Positions 41,623-49,966 of a DNA stretch of 64,000 nucleotides are shown one piece after another; position 1 is the stretch's first letter, and every line of letters begins with the position of its first letter. A program made the position numbers and the translations under genes. The DNA is taken from positions 612,469 through 676,468 of the forward strand of contig JAIBBC010000003.1 of assembly GCA_019694875.1 (NCBI GenBank), written 5' to 3'. Below the pieces are notes generated by a model that searched no databases, was not told the origin of the DNA, and worked only from the letters and a program-made list of their open reading frames with translations. Origin of the DNA: Cyclobacteriaceae bacterium (lineage in GTDB: Bacteria > Bacteroidota > Bacteroidia > Cytophagales > Cyclobacteriaceae).

Positions 41623-44049
41623 TTATTTCTTTCTACCAAAGAAATTCCTGATGCGCCCGGATACTGCCGAACCATTCTCAGGCTCTTCGTAATATTCCTG
41701 ATACCCGTAACCGTAGCCATATCCGTAGCCATATCCGTAACCGTAACCATACCCATAGCCAATGCCATTTGTTTTGATGTCATTCAGCAACAAACTAATG
41801 TTACGCAATTTTCCAGTCCGATAAAATTCCTCTATGGAATTCAACATGGTTTTTGGAGTATAATTCTGTCGAATAAGGAAAATCGTGTGATCAGCATACC
41901 GCGTCAACACGAATCCATCAGTAATCAATGCAATCGGTGGCGTATCAATCAGCACAAAGTCATACATCGTTCTAAGTTTTACCATCAGTTCGTCCATCCG
42001 CGCATTCAAAATCAATTCGCTTGGGTTCGGAGGTACAGGTCCGCTGCTGATCAGATCCAGGTTTGCCTGCCCGGTCTTCTGGATAATCGAATCCATAGGC
42101 GCAATACCTGATAAGTAATTACTTAATCCCACATCATTATTCAAGCCAAAGTCATTAAAAATCTTCGGCCTGCGCATATCTGCACCGATGATAACCGTGC
42201 GCTTACCCGACAAAGCAAACACCATCGCCAGGTTGATAGTTGTAAATGTCTTACCTTCTCCACTTAGGGAAGAGGTGATTATAAATACTTTATGGTCTTT
42301 GCCTTCGGTAAAGTAGTTAAGATTTGAACGCAATGCGCGAAACGACTCAGCAAGTGACGACTTCGGTTTTTCTAGAATCACCAGGTTTCCATCAATACTT
42401 TTATGGCCGAGAGCTCCGATGAATGGAACGCTGGTCAGACGTTCAATATCTTCTTTCGACTGAACCTTATTATTCAGCAGCTCAAACAGATAGAAAATAA
42501 TAAACGGTAAAAGCAGGCCTACGCTTCCGAAAATCAAATAGTTCTGAACTACTTTTGGCGTGATGGCGTTACCGGCAAGACGCGGAGGATTTACAATAAG
42601 AATATCCGATGTTTTGGCTGCATATGAAATCCCCGCTTCTGCGCGCTTTTGCATCAGAAAAATGTAGATATTCTCATTGAGCGAATAATTTCTTCGAATA
42701 TTTACCAACATGCGCTCAGCCTCCGGTAGTCCACCGAGTTCGCGGTCAATGCGATCGATTTGTTGTTGTAAGAATTTACGTTTAATCTTATCGGTGCCGC
42801 GCAGATTATTGAGGCTCTCTACGATACTACCCTTGGCTTGGGTAATCATCCGTTGATTACTTTCCACCAGGGGATTCCGTATTCCTTCCGGTAAGGGTTT
42901 CTGTATTTTTAACTCAGATTGAACATTAATCAATTTAATAATAAGATCATTGAGCACCGGATCACTAACACCTATGCTTGACGGAAGAATAACCTGATCC
43001 ATATCACGCCCTTCCTGCAAATACTTTTCAAGATATTGATAGTAACTCTCAGAAACCTGCAAGTCTACCTTTTGTTTCTCCAGCTGTTCAATCTCCTGAT
43101 AAAGCCGGACGGTTTCATCGCTCAAGTCGGTCAAAACATTTTGCTTTTTGAATCGCTGCAACTGACGTTCGAAAAACGCCAATGAATCGCCAATGACATT
43201 GAGTTGACCGTCAATAAATCTGATCGAACGCTCGGCCGCCTGATTCTTTTTATTCAGATCATATTCCTGATAGTTCTCAATAAGCTTGGTAAGAAAATCG
43301 ATTTCCTTCGATGGTATCGGTCCATTGATGCTCAAATCCACCACAGATGCTCCCTGCAGAGCCCAATCAACCTTTAAACGTGCTATGTAGGAAGAAGCAA
43401 CCCGCTCGGGATTCAGAATATTTACAATGTAACGGTCGCCTCGAATCCGGCTCACATCACCTTCCTTCTTCACAACCAGTGTATTGCTTTTACAATTAAT
43501 GGTATCTCCGAAATTAAAAGTGTTTCTGTCAGCCGCTTTTTCCTCCAAATCAAGACATGCAAATGTGTTCTCGTCAATTACTTCAAATATGAACGAAGCG
43601 GGAACAACATCATCAGGCGACACAACTTTAACGGAAATAGGCAGCGTTCTATACTGCTCGGTTATTTTAATGTTGCCTTCTTTCTGAATAACTACATGGA
43701 AATTTAGATCTTCAATAACACCCTGGATTAATGGGTATGATTTAAGGATATAAGGCTCGTTAAAGAAATTCCGGTAAGGATTTGCCAAGGGATTGTCTTT
43801 ATACAACAGTCGCGCATCTGTGCGCTCCTCCGATTCACGAATTATGATGGAAGACGTTACCGGATATATCCGCACAGCATAACGGTTATATAAGAACGCA
43901 CTGGTTATACAAATCAATAAACTCAAAACAACGAGATACCAGTAACGCAATGCCCTAAACAGGACACGCTTATACTCTACTGTAACAGGAGCATGTTGCA
44001 CTGAGTCTCGCCCAGTAAATTCATTTCCGGAATTAAGGCCTGTTTCCAC
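41623..44049 (-). CDS. Wzc-like polysaccharide co-polymerase and tyrosine autokinase
   Basis: An 808-residue inner-membrane protein. It has a Wzz-type domain with a first helix near residue 35 (YLVVLSLLICITSAFLY) and a large coiled-coil periplasmic region (about 255-480). A second helix lies near 518-540. The BY-kinase domain has Walker A SGEGKT (596-601), Walker A' IIGADMRRP and Walker B FVLIDTPP. The C-terminus has ten Gly-Tyr repeats (764-783), then QEYYEEPE: a tyrosine cluster that would be autophosphorylated in trans. It should control chain length and export with the Wza-like protein encoded 2 bases upstream. Confidence 0.92.
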   Translation of the reverse strand: METGLNSGNEFTGRDSVQHAPVTVEYKRVLFRALRYWYLVVLSLLICITSAFLYNRYAVRIYPVTSSIIIRESEERTDARLLYKDNPLANPYRNFFNEPYILKSYPLIQGVIEDLNFHVVIQKEGNIKITEQYRTLPISVKVVSPDDVVPASFIFEVIDENTFACLDLEEKAADRNTFNFGDTINCKSNTLVVKKEGDVSRIRGDRYIVNILNPERVASSYIARLKVDWALQGASVVDLSINGPIPSKEIDFLTKLIENYQEYDLNKKNQAAERSIRFIDGQLNVIGDSLAFFERQLQRFKKQNVLTDLSDETVRLYQEIEQLEKQKVDLQVSESYYQYLEKYLQEGRDMDQVILPSSIGVSDPVLNDLIIKLINVQSELKIQKPLPEGIRNPLVESNQRMITQAKGSIVESLNNLRGTDKIKRKFLQQQIDRIDRELGGLPEAERMLVNIRRNYSLNENIYIFLMQKRAEAGISYAAKTSDILIVNPPRLAGNAITPKVVQNYLIFGSVGLLLPFIIFYLFELLNNKVQSKEDIERLTSVPFIGALGHKSIDGNLVILEKPKSSLAESFRALRSNLNYFTEGKDHKVFIITSSLSGEGKTFTTINLAMVFALSGKRTVIIGADMRRPKIFNDFGLNNDVGLSNYLSGIAPMDSIIQKTGQANLDLISSGPVPPNPSELILNARMDELMVKLRTMYDFVLIDTPPIALITDGFVLTRYADHTIFLIRQNYTPKTMLNSIEEFYRTGKLRNISLLLNDIKTNGIGYGYGYGYGYGYGYGYGYGYQEYYEEPENGSAVSGRIRNFFGRKK
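41701..41760 (-). repeat. Ten tandem hexanucleotides encoding (Gly-Tyr)10 in the Wzc-like tail
   Basis: Exactly 60 bases made of ten 6-base units of form GGN-TAY on the coding strand. Six use TAC/TAT alternately after GGA or GGC, and the rest use GGT, GGC or GGG. Copy change by slippage would add or remove Gly-Tyr units without shifting the frame. Confidence 0.9.
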
Positions 44050-44051
44050 GC

Positions 44052-44834
44052 TTATTTTGAAAGGCTAATAACAAGTAACAATACTGAGACCGATGAGAGT
44101 ACAATAGATAAATTCTGACCAAAGTATTTCCGGAATGGACGCTGGCGAAGCGGTGGCACTACAAACACATCATTCTGGTGCACGAAGTAATAGGGTGAAT
44201 TAACGAAATCTTCATCCAGCAAATTAAGATACGTGATCGTTGTCTGCCCGTTCTCTATTCGAACCAACTTAATTTTTGATTTATCAGCAAGATCATCGAG
44301 ACCCCCCGCCAATCCAATCGCTTCGGGCACACTGATCCGGTTATTAAACGATGTAATGGTACCCTCTTGCTTAACTTCGCCCATAAAAGTAAACCGGAAG
44401 TTTACCATACGTACCTTAACAACTGCCGATTCAAGATACTGGTTGGCCAACCCCTGAAGCTTTTCCTGAGCCTCAAAGACAGTTAATCCGCCTACTCGAA
44501 CTTTACCTATTACCGGATAGGTTATGTCTCCGTTGATATCAACCAACTCACTCCGGATACCGAGATTTTGACCTGACGCTGCCGAAGCCTGATCATCAGC
44601 ATTCAGGAAATCAAACTTCTTGTCTGTTAAACTTCTGAATTGGGTATACAATGCGTCATGCGGCTGTATCCTATAATCGTACAGTGCACTCGTGTATTTC
44701 CGGACTACGGTGTCAGTCGGCAGGTCTCTGGCTTTAACATCATCATGCTGTAAAAGAACATATCGCTTGTTCGATACACACGAGCTGAGGGAGATAACGG
44801 CACCTGCCAGAAACCACCAAAAAAATCGCATCAT
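44052..44834 (-). CDS. Wza-like polysaccharide export lipoprotein
   Basis: Outer-membrane export protein of 260 residues. It has a lipoprotein signal peptide (MMRFFWWFLAGAVISLSSC, lipobox LSSC), then the polysaccharide-export domain (YRIQPHDALYTQF; GDITYPVIGKVRVGGLTVFE; QEKLQGLANQYLESAVVKV). An SLBB-like segment follows (FTFMGEVKQEGTI; NRISVPEAIGLAGGL). A C-terminal hydrophobic helix (LSIVLSSVSVLLLVISL) could insert in a membrane. The ATG at 44834 is chosen because it begins the signal peptide; an upstream in-frame ATG (44909) would add 25 residues without one. It is directly followed by the Wzc-like gene. Confidence 0.9.
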   Translation of the reverse strand: MMRFFWWFLAGAVISLSSCVSNKRYVLLQHDDVKARDLPTDTVVRKYTSALYDYRIQPHDALYTQFRSLTDKKFDFLNADDQASAASGQNLGIRSELVDINGDITYPVIGKVRVGGLTVFEAQEKLQGLANQYLESAVVKVRMVNFRFTFMGEVKQEGTITSFNNRISVPEAIGLAGGLDDLADKSKIKLVRIENGQTTITYLNLLDEDFVNSPYYFVHQNDVFVVPPLRQRPFRKYFGQNLSIVLSSVSVLLLVISLSK

Positions 44835-44905
44835 GGGCTCTTGTCTAAATGAGGCTACAAATATAGAAATATAACCGTATTTGGCCTTTTTAGTAGAAAG
44901 AGCTG

Positions 44906-45895
44906 TCAACGGACGTATTTCTCAAAGTTTTTGTAATCGCGCTGAAAAAGCAGGTCCCGCGACAGTGATTTGAAGTATTCGTATGTAATCTTAAGACCCT
45001 CAGCACGTGACACCTTAGGTTCCCACCCTAGTAATTCTTTTGCCCGGGTGATATCGGGCTGACGTTGCTTGGGGTCGTCCTGCGGCAAAGGGCGCCTAAT
45101 AATTTTTTGCTGTGTTCCCGTAAGTTTTATGATCTCCTCTGCAAACTGCAGTATCGTTATCTCATCTGGATTACCGATGTTCACCGGAAAATGATAATCC
45201 GACATGAGCAATCTGAATATTCCCTCCACCTGGTCGGACACATAACAGAAGGAACGTGTTTGTGAACCATCGCCAAAGACTGTCAAATCTTCACCGCGTA
45301 ACGCCTGCCCAATAAAAGCCGGAAGAACACGCCCGTCATTAAGTCTCATCCGAGGGCCATATGTATTAAAAATACGAACGATACGCGTATCAAGACTATG
45401 ATAGGTGTGATACGCCATCGTCATAGCCTCCTGAAATCGTTTAGCTTCATCATACACACCTCTCGGCCCTGCCGGATTAACATTCCCGTAGTACTCTTCA
45501 GGTTGCGGGTGGACGAGCGGATCGCCATAAACCTCCGAAGTCGAAGCAATTAGTATTCTCGATTTTTTTACACGTGCCAAACCTAACAGGTTATGAATTC
45601 CAAGTGAACCCACCTTAAGTGTTTGGATCGGAATCTTTAGGTAATCGATCGGACTGGCGGGTGAAGCAAAATGAAGAATGTATTTTAATTCGCCCGGAAC
45701 ATGAACAAACGTTGAGACATCGTGATGATAGAATTCGAAGTCGGGATGCTTAAAGAGGTGCTCGATGTTACTGAGGTCGCCCGTAATCAGGTTATCCATT
45801 GCAATAACATGGTATCCTTCCTTAATAAATCTGTCACACAAATGCGACCCAAGGAATCCTGCTCCTCCGGTAATCAGTACACGTTCTTTTTTCAT
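44906..45895 (-). CDS. UDP-glucuronate decarboxylase (UDP-xylose synthase)
   Basis: NAD-dependent extended SDR of 329 residues. It has [15 protein letters not shown] (10-24), [36 protein letters not shown], the catalytic Tyr and Lys in [10 protein letters not shown], and [10 protein letters not shown]. The SPASPxxY and RGxYDEAKR motifs define the UXS group, which makes UDP-xylose from UDP-glucuronate; a UDP-4-keto-pentose product is the alternative. Xylose may thus be a component of the polysaccharide. UDP-glucose dehydrogenase, needed for the substrate, is not in the window. Confidence 0.9.
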   Translation of the reverse strand: MKKERVLITGGAGFLGSHLCDRFIKEGYHVIAMDNLITGDLSNIEHLFKHPDFEFYHHDVSTFVHVPGELKYILHFASPASPIDYLKIPIQTLKVGSLGIHNLLGLARVKKSRILIASTSEVYGDPLVHPQPEEYYGNVNPAGPRGVYDEAKRFQEAMTMAYHTYHSLDTRIVRIFNTYGPRMRLNDGRVLPAFIGQALRGEDLTVFGDGSQTRSFCYVSDQVEGIFRLLMSDYHFPVNIGNPDEITILQFAEEIIKLTGTQQKIIRRPLPQDDPKQRQPDITRAKELLGWEPKVSRAEGLKITYEYFKSLSRDLLFQRDYKNFEKYVR

Positions 45896-45916
45896 TGTTG
45901 GCCCGAAGTTAGCGGA

Positions 45917-46687
45917 TCAATAGCAAATAAAATAAGGATTCAGTAAATCCGGTTTGTTATACAGGAGTTCCTCCTCACTGCCCTGCCTAAATACCCTCAA
46001 TCCAACCTCATTTATCACCGCATGCGCAGCGGCCGTGTCCCACTCCATTGTAGGTGCGAAGCGCGGGTACACATCGGCATTGCCGAGCGCGAGCAGCATA
46101 AACTTCAAACTGCTCCCGGCAGAAATTAACTCAGGTGAATCAAGCCTTTGAATAAACATTTCCGTCTCTTCGTTCATGTGTGAACGTGAGGCCACTATTC
46201 GCAAACCCTTTCTCGACAAATCTGCCGGTGTTCGTTTAGAAATGGGCGATATAAAATCCGGACGCTTCAGGTACGCCCCTGCTCCGCGCGATGCGTAATA
46301 CACATCTCCGGTTACCGGAACAGCAACCACCCCAAGGATCGGTGTTTGATTTTCTATGAGCGCGATGTTTACGGTAAATTCACCATTGCGTTTGATGAAC
46401 TCTTTCGTTCCGTCAAGCGGATCGATTAACCAGAAGTGTTTCCACTGCTTACGGGTTTCATATGGAATACTTTTACCCTCTTCACTTAATATCGGGAGAC
46501 CTGTACCTTTCAACAATGCTTCAATCGCACGATGCGATTCCCGGTCAGCTAATGTCAAAGGAGACTTGTCATCTTTCAGATTAACCTGGAAATCGGAAGA
46601 GTTATAAACTTCAAGGATTTTAATGGAAGCAACTTCGGCCGCGCGTATGGCAATTTTAAGGAGTTCCTGCAATTGATTCTGATCCAT
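45917..46687 (-). CDS. cysQ: 3'(2'),5'-bisphosphate nucleotidase CysQ
   Basis: Mg-dependent phosphatase that hydrolyses 3'-phosphoadenosine 5'-phosphate (PAP), the by-product of PAPS use. It is an inositol-monophosphatase-family fold of 256 residues with KDDKSPLTLADRESHRAIE, ILSEEGK, the metal motif WLIDPLDGTKEFI, and EWDTAAAHAVI. It lies 4 bases after cysN, so it is part of the sulfate-activation operon. PAP removal is needed both in reductive assimilation and in sulfation. Confidence 0.9.
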   Translation of the reverse strand: MDQNQLQELLKIAIRAAEVASIKILEVYNSSDFQVNLKDDKSPLTLADRESHRAIEALLKGTGLPILSEEGKSIPYETRKQWKHFWLIDPLDGTKEFIKRNGEFTVNIALIENQTPILGVVAVPVTGDVYYASRGAGAYLKRPDFISPISKRTPADLSRKGLRIVASRSHMNEETEMFIQRLDSPELISAGSSLKFMLLALGNADVYPRFAPTMEWDTAAAHAVINEVGLRVFRQGSEEELLYNKPDLLNPYFICY

Positions 46688-46691
46688 ACGT

Positions 46692-47936
46692 TTACACGAT
46701 CATGCCTGCTGCGACCGTTTCATTTGTTCCTTCGTCAACCAGAATAATGCTTCCGGTGATGCGGTTTTTCCGATAGCTGTCGAATGCCAGCGGTTGCGCA
46801 GTTCTGATCTTTACCCGCGCAATGTCGTTCATGGTTAGCTGATCAACATTCTCAAGGCGCTGCAGGCTGTTGATATCAAGCTTGTACTGAATTTCCTTCA
46901 GCACGCCTTTCACTTCTTTTGTTGTATGACGAACAAAGAATTTGGTATTCAGATTTACCGCCCGTTGATTCATCCAGCACAGCATCACATCAACATCCTG
47001 CTCGGATTGCGGATGGTTGTTCGGCTTGGCAATAATATCCCCGCGACTGATGTCAATTTCATCTTCGAGCGTTATCGTCACCGACATTGGAGCAAACGCC
47101 TGCTCAATCACCTCCTCGCCCACCTGGATCGATTTAATCTTTGAAGTAAACCCGGAAGGAAGAACAAGAATCTCATCGCCTGCGCGGAAAATTCCACCTG
47201 AAATTCTGCCGGCATAGCCCCGAAAATCCTGGTGCGATTGCGTTTGCGGCCTCACGACATACTGAACCGCAAAGCGGCTGTCGATATGATTATGATCGCT
47301 TTCGATGTGAACGGTTTCCAGCATGTGCAAAAGCGTAGCCCCCTGGTACCAGTCCATTTTTTCGGAACGATTCACAACATTATCGCCCGCCAGTGCACTG
47401 ATCGGAACAAACTGAATGTCATGAATTTCTAGCTTTGAAGAGAACGCTTTGTAGTCATTCACGATTTTTTCAAAGACTTCTTCCTGATAGTCCACGAGGT
47501 CCATCTTATTCACACATACAATCACGTGCGGAATCTTCAGCAGCGAAGCAATGAATGAGTGACGATACGTTTGCTCAACAAGTCCTTTGCGCGCATCAAT
47601 CAGGATCAACGCCAGGTTGGCTGTTGATGCACCTGTAACCATGTTCCGCGTATACTGAATGTGGCCGGGTGTATCGGCAATAATAAATTTGCGCTTTGGT
47701 GTGGCAAAGTATCGATAAGCGACATCGATTGTAATCCCTTGCTCCCGCTCCGACTTAAGTCCATCGGTCAGCAATGAAAGATCAACATAATCGAAACCCT
47801 TCTTTGCGCTGGATGCTTCCACAGCTTCCAACTGGTCCTCAAAAATCGACTTGCTATCGTATAACAAACGCCCGATCAGGGTACTCTTACCATCATCAAC
47901 GCTTCCGGCTGTTGTAAATCTCAGTAACTGGTTCAA
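46692..47936 (-). CDS. cysN: Sulfate adenylyltransferase subunit 1 (GTPase)
   Basis: GTP-driven subunit of ATP sulfurylase. It is EF-Tu-like with P-loop GSVDDGKSTLIGRLLYD (11-27), the G2 region EREQGITIDVAYRYF, DTPGHIQYTRNM (G3) and NKMDLVD (G4). Two beta-barrel domains follow. At 414 residues it lacks a fused kinase; CysC is encoded separately. cysD lies upstream but is separated by a four-helix-bundle gene with its own flanking repeats, and cysQ follows. Confidence 0.93.
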   Translation of the reverse strand: MNQLLRFTTAGSVDDGKSTLIGRLLYDSKSIFEDQLEAVEASSAKKGFDYVDLSLLTDGLKSEREQGITIDVAYRYFATPKRKFIIADTPGHIQYTRNMVTGASTANLALILIDARKGLVEQTYRHSFIASLLKIPHVIVCVNKMDLVDYQEEVFEKIVNDYKAFSSKLEIHDIQFVPISALAGDNVVNRSEKMDWYQGATLLHMLETVHIESDHNHIDSRFAVQYVVRPQTQSHQDFRGYAGRISGGIFRAGDEILVLPSGFTSKIKSIQVGEEVIEQAFAPMSVTITLEDEIDISRGDIIAKPNNHPQSEQDVDVMLCWMNQRAVNLNTKFFVRHTTKEVKGVLKEIQYKLDINSLQRLENVDQLTMNDIARVKIRTAQPLAFDSYRKNRITGSIILVDEGTNETVAAGMIV

Positions 47937-47951
47937 AATCTTAAGTTAAAA

Positions 47952-48432
47952 GTTCAAAGTTTCTGGTTCAAGGTTTGATTTGAAGATCCGGACAAGTAAG
48001 GTTCATCGGGTTCTTTCACAAATTTTGTCCCTTTAAGGTCACTATTCCGCAGATACGTCATCAAAGCGGAAATTTGTCTACTGATTTTAAGCGCTTCTTC
48101 TTTCAAGGATTCAAGTTCTTGTTCAGCAATGTATCCCCTATCAAATGCTCGATACAGCTGGGACCTCGTTTCCCCTGCAGACCCTTTAGCAACGGACAAA
48201 AATTGAATAAACTCGCGGTTGCCTCCACGTTCAAAGCCCTCTGCAATGTTATCCATAATTGATCCGGAAGATCCGTTTATCTGATCGCGCAGCTTATAAT
48301 CTTTTGAAAAGGCACCTTCTGAAGAAATCTTATAAATTCTTTGCGCAAACTGTCGAGCCGCATTCCATGAATCAATATCTTCAAAAGACCTAAACGTTGC
48401 CATCTTTACACTTTGAACATTAAACTTTGAAC
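47952..48432. repeat. Inverted repeats flanking the four-helix-bundle gene
   Basis: GTTCAAAGTTT at 47952-47962 recurs as its exact complement AAACTTTGAAC at 48422-48432. Related copies lie beside both: TTCAAGGT at 47967-47974 and ACCTTGAA at 48431-48438, and ACTTTGAAC again at 48410-48418. The left repeat supplies the gene's last codons and stop. The pattern looks like the ends of a small inserted module. Confidence 0.65.
47954..48403 (-). CDS. Four-helix bundle protein (23S rRNA intervening-sequence-like family)
   Basis: A 149-residue protein starting MATFRSFEDIDSWNAARQFA, with YKLRDQINGSSGSIMDNIAEGF and RGGNREFIQFLSVAKGSAGE. These are hallmarks of the family first seen in intervening sequences of 23S rRNA (TIGR02436). 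The function is unknown. The ATG at 48403 is fixed by the conserved start; the frame stays open 71 codons upstream, but that part is antisense-quality sequence overlapping cysD. The last residues (NQTLNQKL) are encoded by the flanking repeat, a common trait of these genes in Bacteroidota. It interrupts cysD-cysN. Confidence 0.88.
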   Translation of the reverse strand: MATFRSFEDIDSWNAARQFAQRIYKISSEGAFSKDYKLRDQINGSSGSIMDNIAEGFERGGNREFIQFLSVAKGSAGETRSQLYRAFDRGYIAEQELESLKEEALKISRQISALMTYLRNSDLKGTKFVKEPDEPYLSGSSNQTLNQKL

Positions 48433-48452
48433 CTTGAATCTGGTAAGCACTA

Positions 48453-49358
48453 CTAAAAATACCCCGACTTTTTCCGGTCCTCCATCGCTGTTTCCGAACG
48501 CTTGTCATCGGCACGGGTTCCGCGTTCGGTTTTCCGGGACGCAGCAACTTCTTCAATAATTTTTTCGATCGTATCAGCAGTCGATTCAACCGCACCGGTA
48601 ATGGGCATATCGCCACAGGTTCTGAAACGCACAGTTCTGATGGACGGAATTTCGTTTGGCTTTAACTTCAGCCAGGGTGATGTTGACAAAATCGCGCCAT
48701 CGCGTTCAATCACTTCGCGCTGATGCGCGTAGTAAAGTTTTGGAATCGGAATTCTCTCCGACTGAATATATTGCCACACGTCCATTTCCGTCCAGTTGGA
48801 AATCGGGAATACCCGGAAATGTTCGCCCTGATGTTTCCGACCGTTAAATAAATTCCAGAGTTCAGGCCGTTGGTTTTTCGGGTCCCATTGTCCGAACTCA
48901 TCTCGGTGTGAAAAGAATCTTTCTTTTGCGCGTGCTTTTTCTTCGTCTCTCCGCGCACCACCCATCGCTGCATCAAACTTATACTGCTCAATGGTATCCA
49001 GGAGTGTAACGGTTTGCAATGCATTTCGGCTTGCGTTAAAACCGGTCTCTTCTTTTGCGCGGCCTTTGTCAATGCTCTCCTGCACGGAGCCGACAATCAG
49101 CTTCACCCCTAACTCGTTGACTAGCCAGTCGCGATACTCCATGGTTTCCGGAAAGTTATGACCCGTATCAATGTGCACGAGCGGAAACGGAATACGGGCC
49201 GGATAAAACGCCTTTCGGGAGAGGTATGCCAAAACAATCGAATCCTTTCCGCCAGAAAACAGTAAGGCAGGCTTTTCGAATTGCGCCACCACTTCACGGA
49301 TTACGAAAATGGCTTCCGACTCGAGTTCTTTTAAATGACTGAGGTAATACTGACTCAT
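48453..49358 (-). CDS. cysD: Sulfate adenylyltransferase subunit 2
   Basis: ATP-pyrophosphatase subunit that forms adenosine 5'-phosphosulfate. It has the PP-loop [55 protein letters not shown] in two parts ([19 protein letters not shown]), [15 protein letters not shown] and [14 protein letters not shown]. Length (301 residues) and the C-terminus (KKSGYF) are those of intact CysD, so the insert downstream has not truncated it. It overlaps cysC by 4 bases. Confidence 0.94.
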   Translation of the reverse strand: MSQYYLSHLKELESEAIFVIREVVAQFEKPALLFSGGKDSIVLAYLSRKAFYPARIPFPLVHIDTGHNFPETMEYRDWLVNELGVKLIVGSVQESIDKGRAKEETGFNASRNALQTVTLLDTIEQYKFDAAMGGARRDEEKARAKERFFSHRDEFGQWDPKNQRPELWNLFNGRKHQGEHFRVFPISNWTEMDVWQYIQSERIPIPKLYYAHQREVIERDGAILSTSPWLKLKPNEIPSIRTVRFRTCGDMPITGAVESTADTIEKIIEEVAASRKTERGTRADDKRSETAMEDRKKSGYF

Positions 49359-49954
49359 GATGTACGCAGCGCAATCTTCTTGTCCACTGCGCTGAACAAC
49401 AAATCTAATGAATCATTCACACTTAGAATGTGCGTTTGAATGATAATATCCGGGCTTACCGGAATTTCATAAGCGGAATCGATTCCGGTAAAATTTTTAA
49501 TCTCTCCTGCGCGGGCTTTCTTGTACAATCCTTTCACATCGCGTTGTTCACAAACTTCTAACGGTGTATCGACAAACACTTCGAAGTAACTGTCGGCACC
49601 GACAATCTTCTTCACCTGATCGCGGTCGGCCTGAAAGGGCGAAATAAATGCCGACAACACAACCACTCCTGCGTCCAGCATCAGGTTGGCGACTTCACCA
49701 ATCCTGCGGATGTTTTCGATCCGGTCAGCATCGGTAAACGAAAGATCTTTATTAATGCCTGCGCGGATGTTGTCACCATCAAGCAGGTAAGTTTTATAAC
49801 CCTTGCCATGAAGAACTGCCTCGAGCTGAACCGCCAACGTGGATTTACCCGAACCTGACAGTCCGGTAAACCAGATCAGCAATGGCTTTTGTTGTAACAA
49901 TTCTGCACGCTGCGCCCGGGTGACTTTCGTTTGTATCGGAAAAATATTGCTCAA
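49355..49954 (-). CDS. cysC: Adenylyl-sulfate kinase
   Basis: Phosphorylates APS to PAPS. It has P-loop [15 protein letters not shown] (about 32-46), [35 protein letters not shown] with FISPF, and [20 protein letters not shown]. The 199 residues are normal. cysH (PAPS reductase) is absent from the window and CysQ lies in the same operon, so a use of PAPS in sulfation is worth considering. It starts 12 bases after the stop of the E1 gene, which may drive its transcription. Confidence 0.93.
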   Translation of the reverse strand: MSNIFPIQTKVTRAQRAELLQQKPLLIWFTGLSGSGKSTLAVQLEAVLHGKGYKTYLLDGDNIRAGINKDLSFTDADRIENIRRIGEVANLMLDAGVVVLSAFISPFQADRDQVKKIVGADSYFEVFVDTPLEVCEQRDVKGLYKKARAGEIKNFTGIDSAYEIPVSPDIIIQTHILSVNDSLDLLFSAVDKKIALRTS

Positions 49955-49966
49955 CGCGCGATCAGA

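Noticed and set aside
41701-41760. CRISPR-like or minisatellite array.
   Set aside because: The repeat is in frame inside the Wzc-like gene and encodes its Gly-Tyr tail; there are no spacers.
44835-44909. Upstream start for the Wza-like protein.
   Set aside because: The added 25 residues put charge ahead of a complete lipoprotein signal peptide, which begins at 44834.
48404-48616. N-terminal extension of the four-helix-bundle frame into cysD.
   Set aside because: The family starts at MATFRSFEDID (48403). The extension lies over cysD in another frame and over the inverted repeat.
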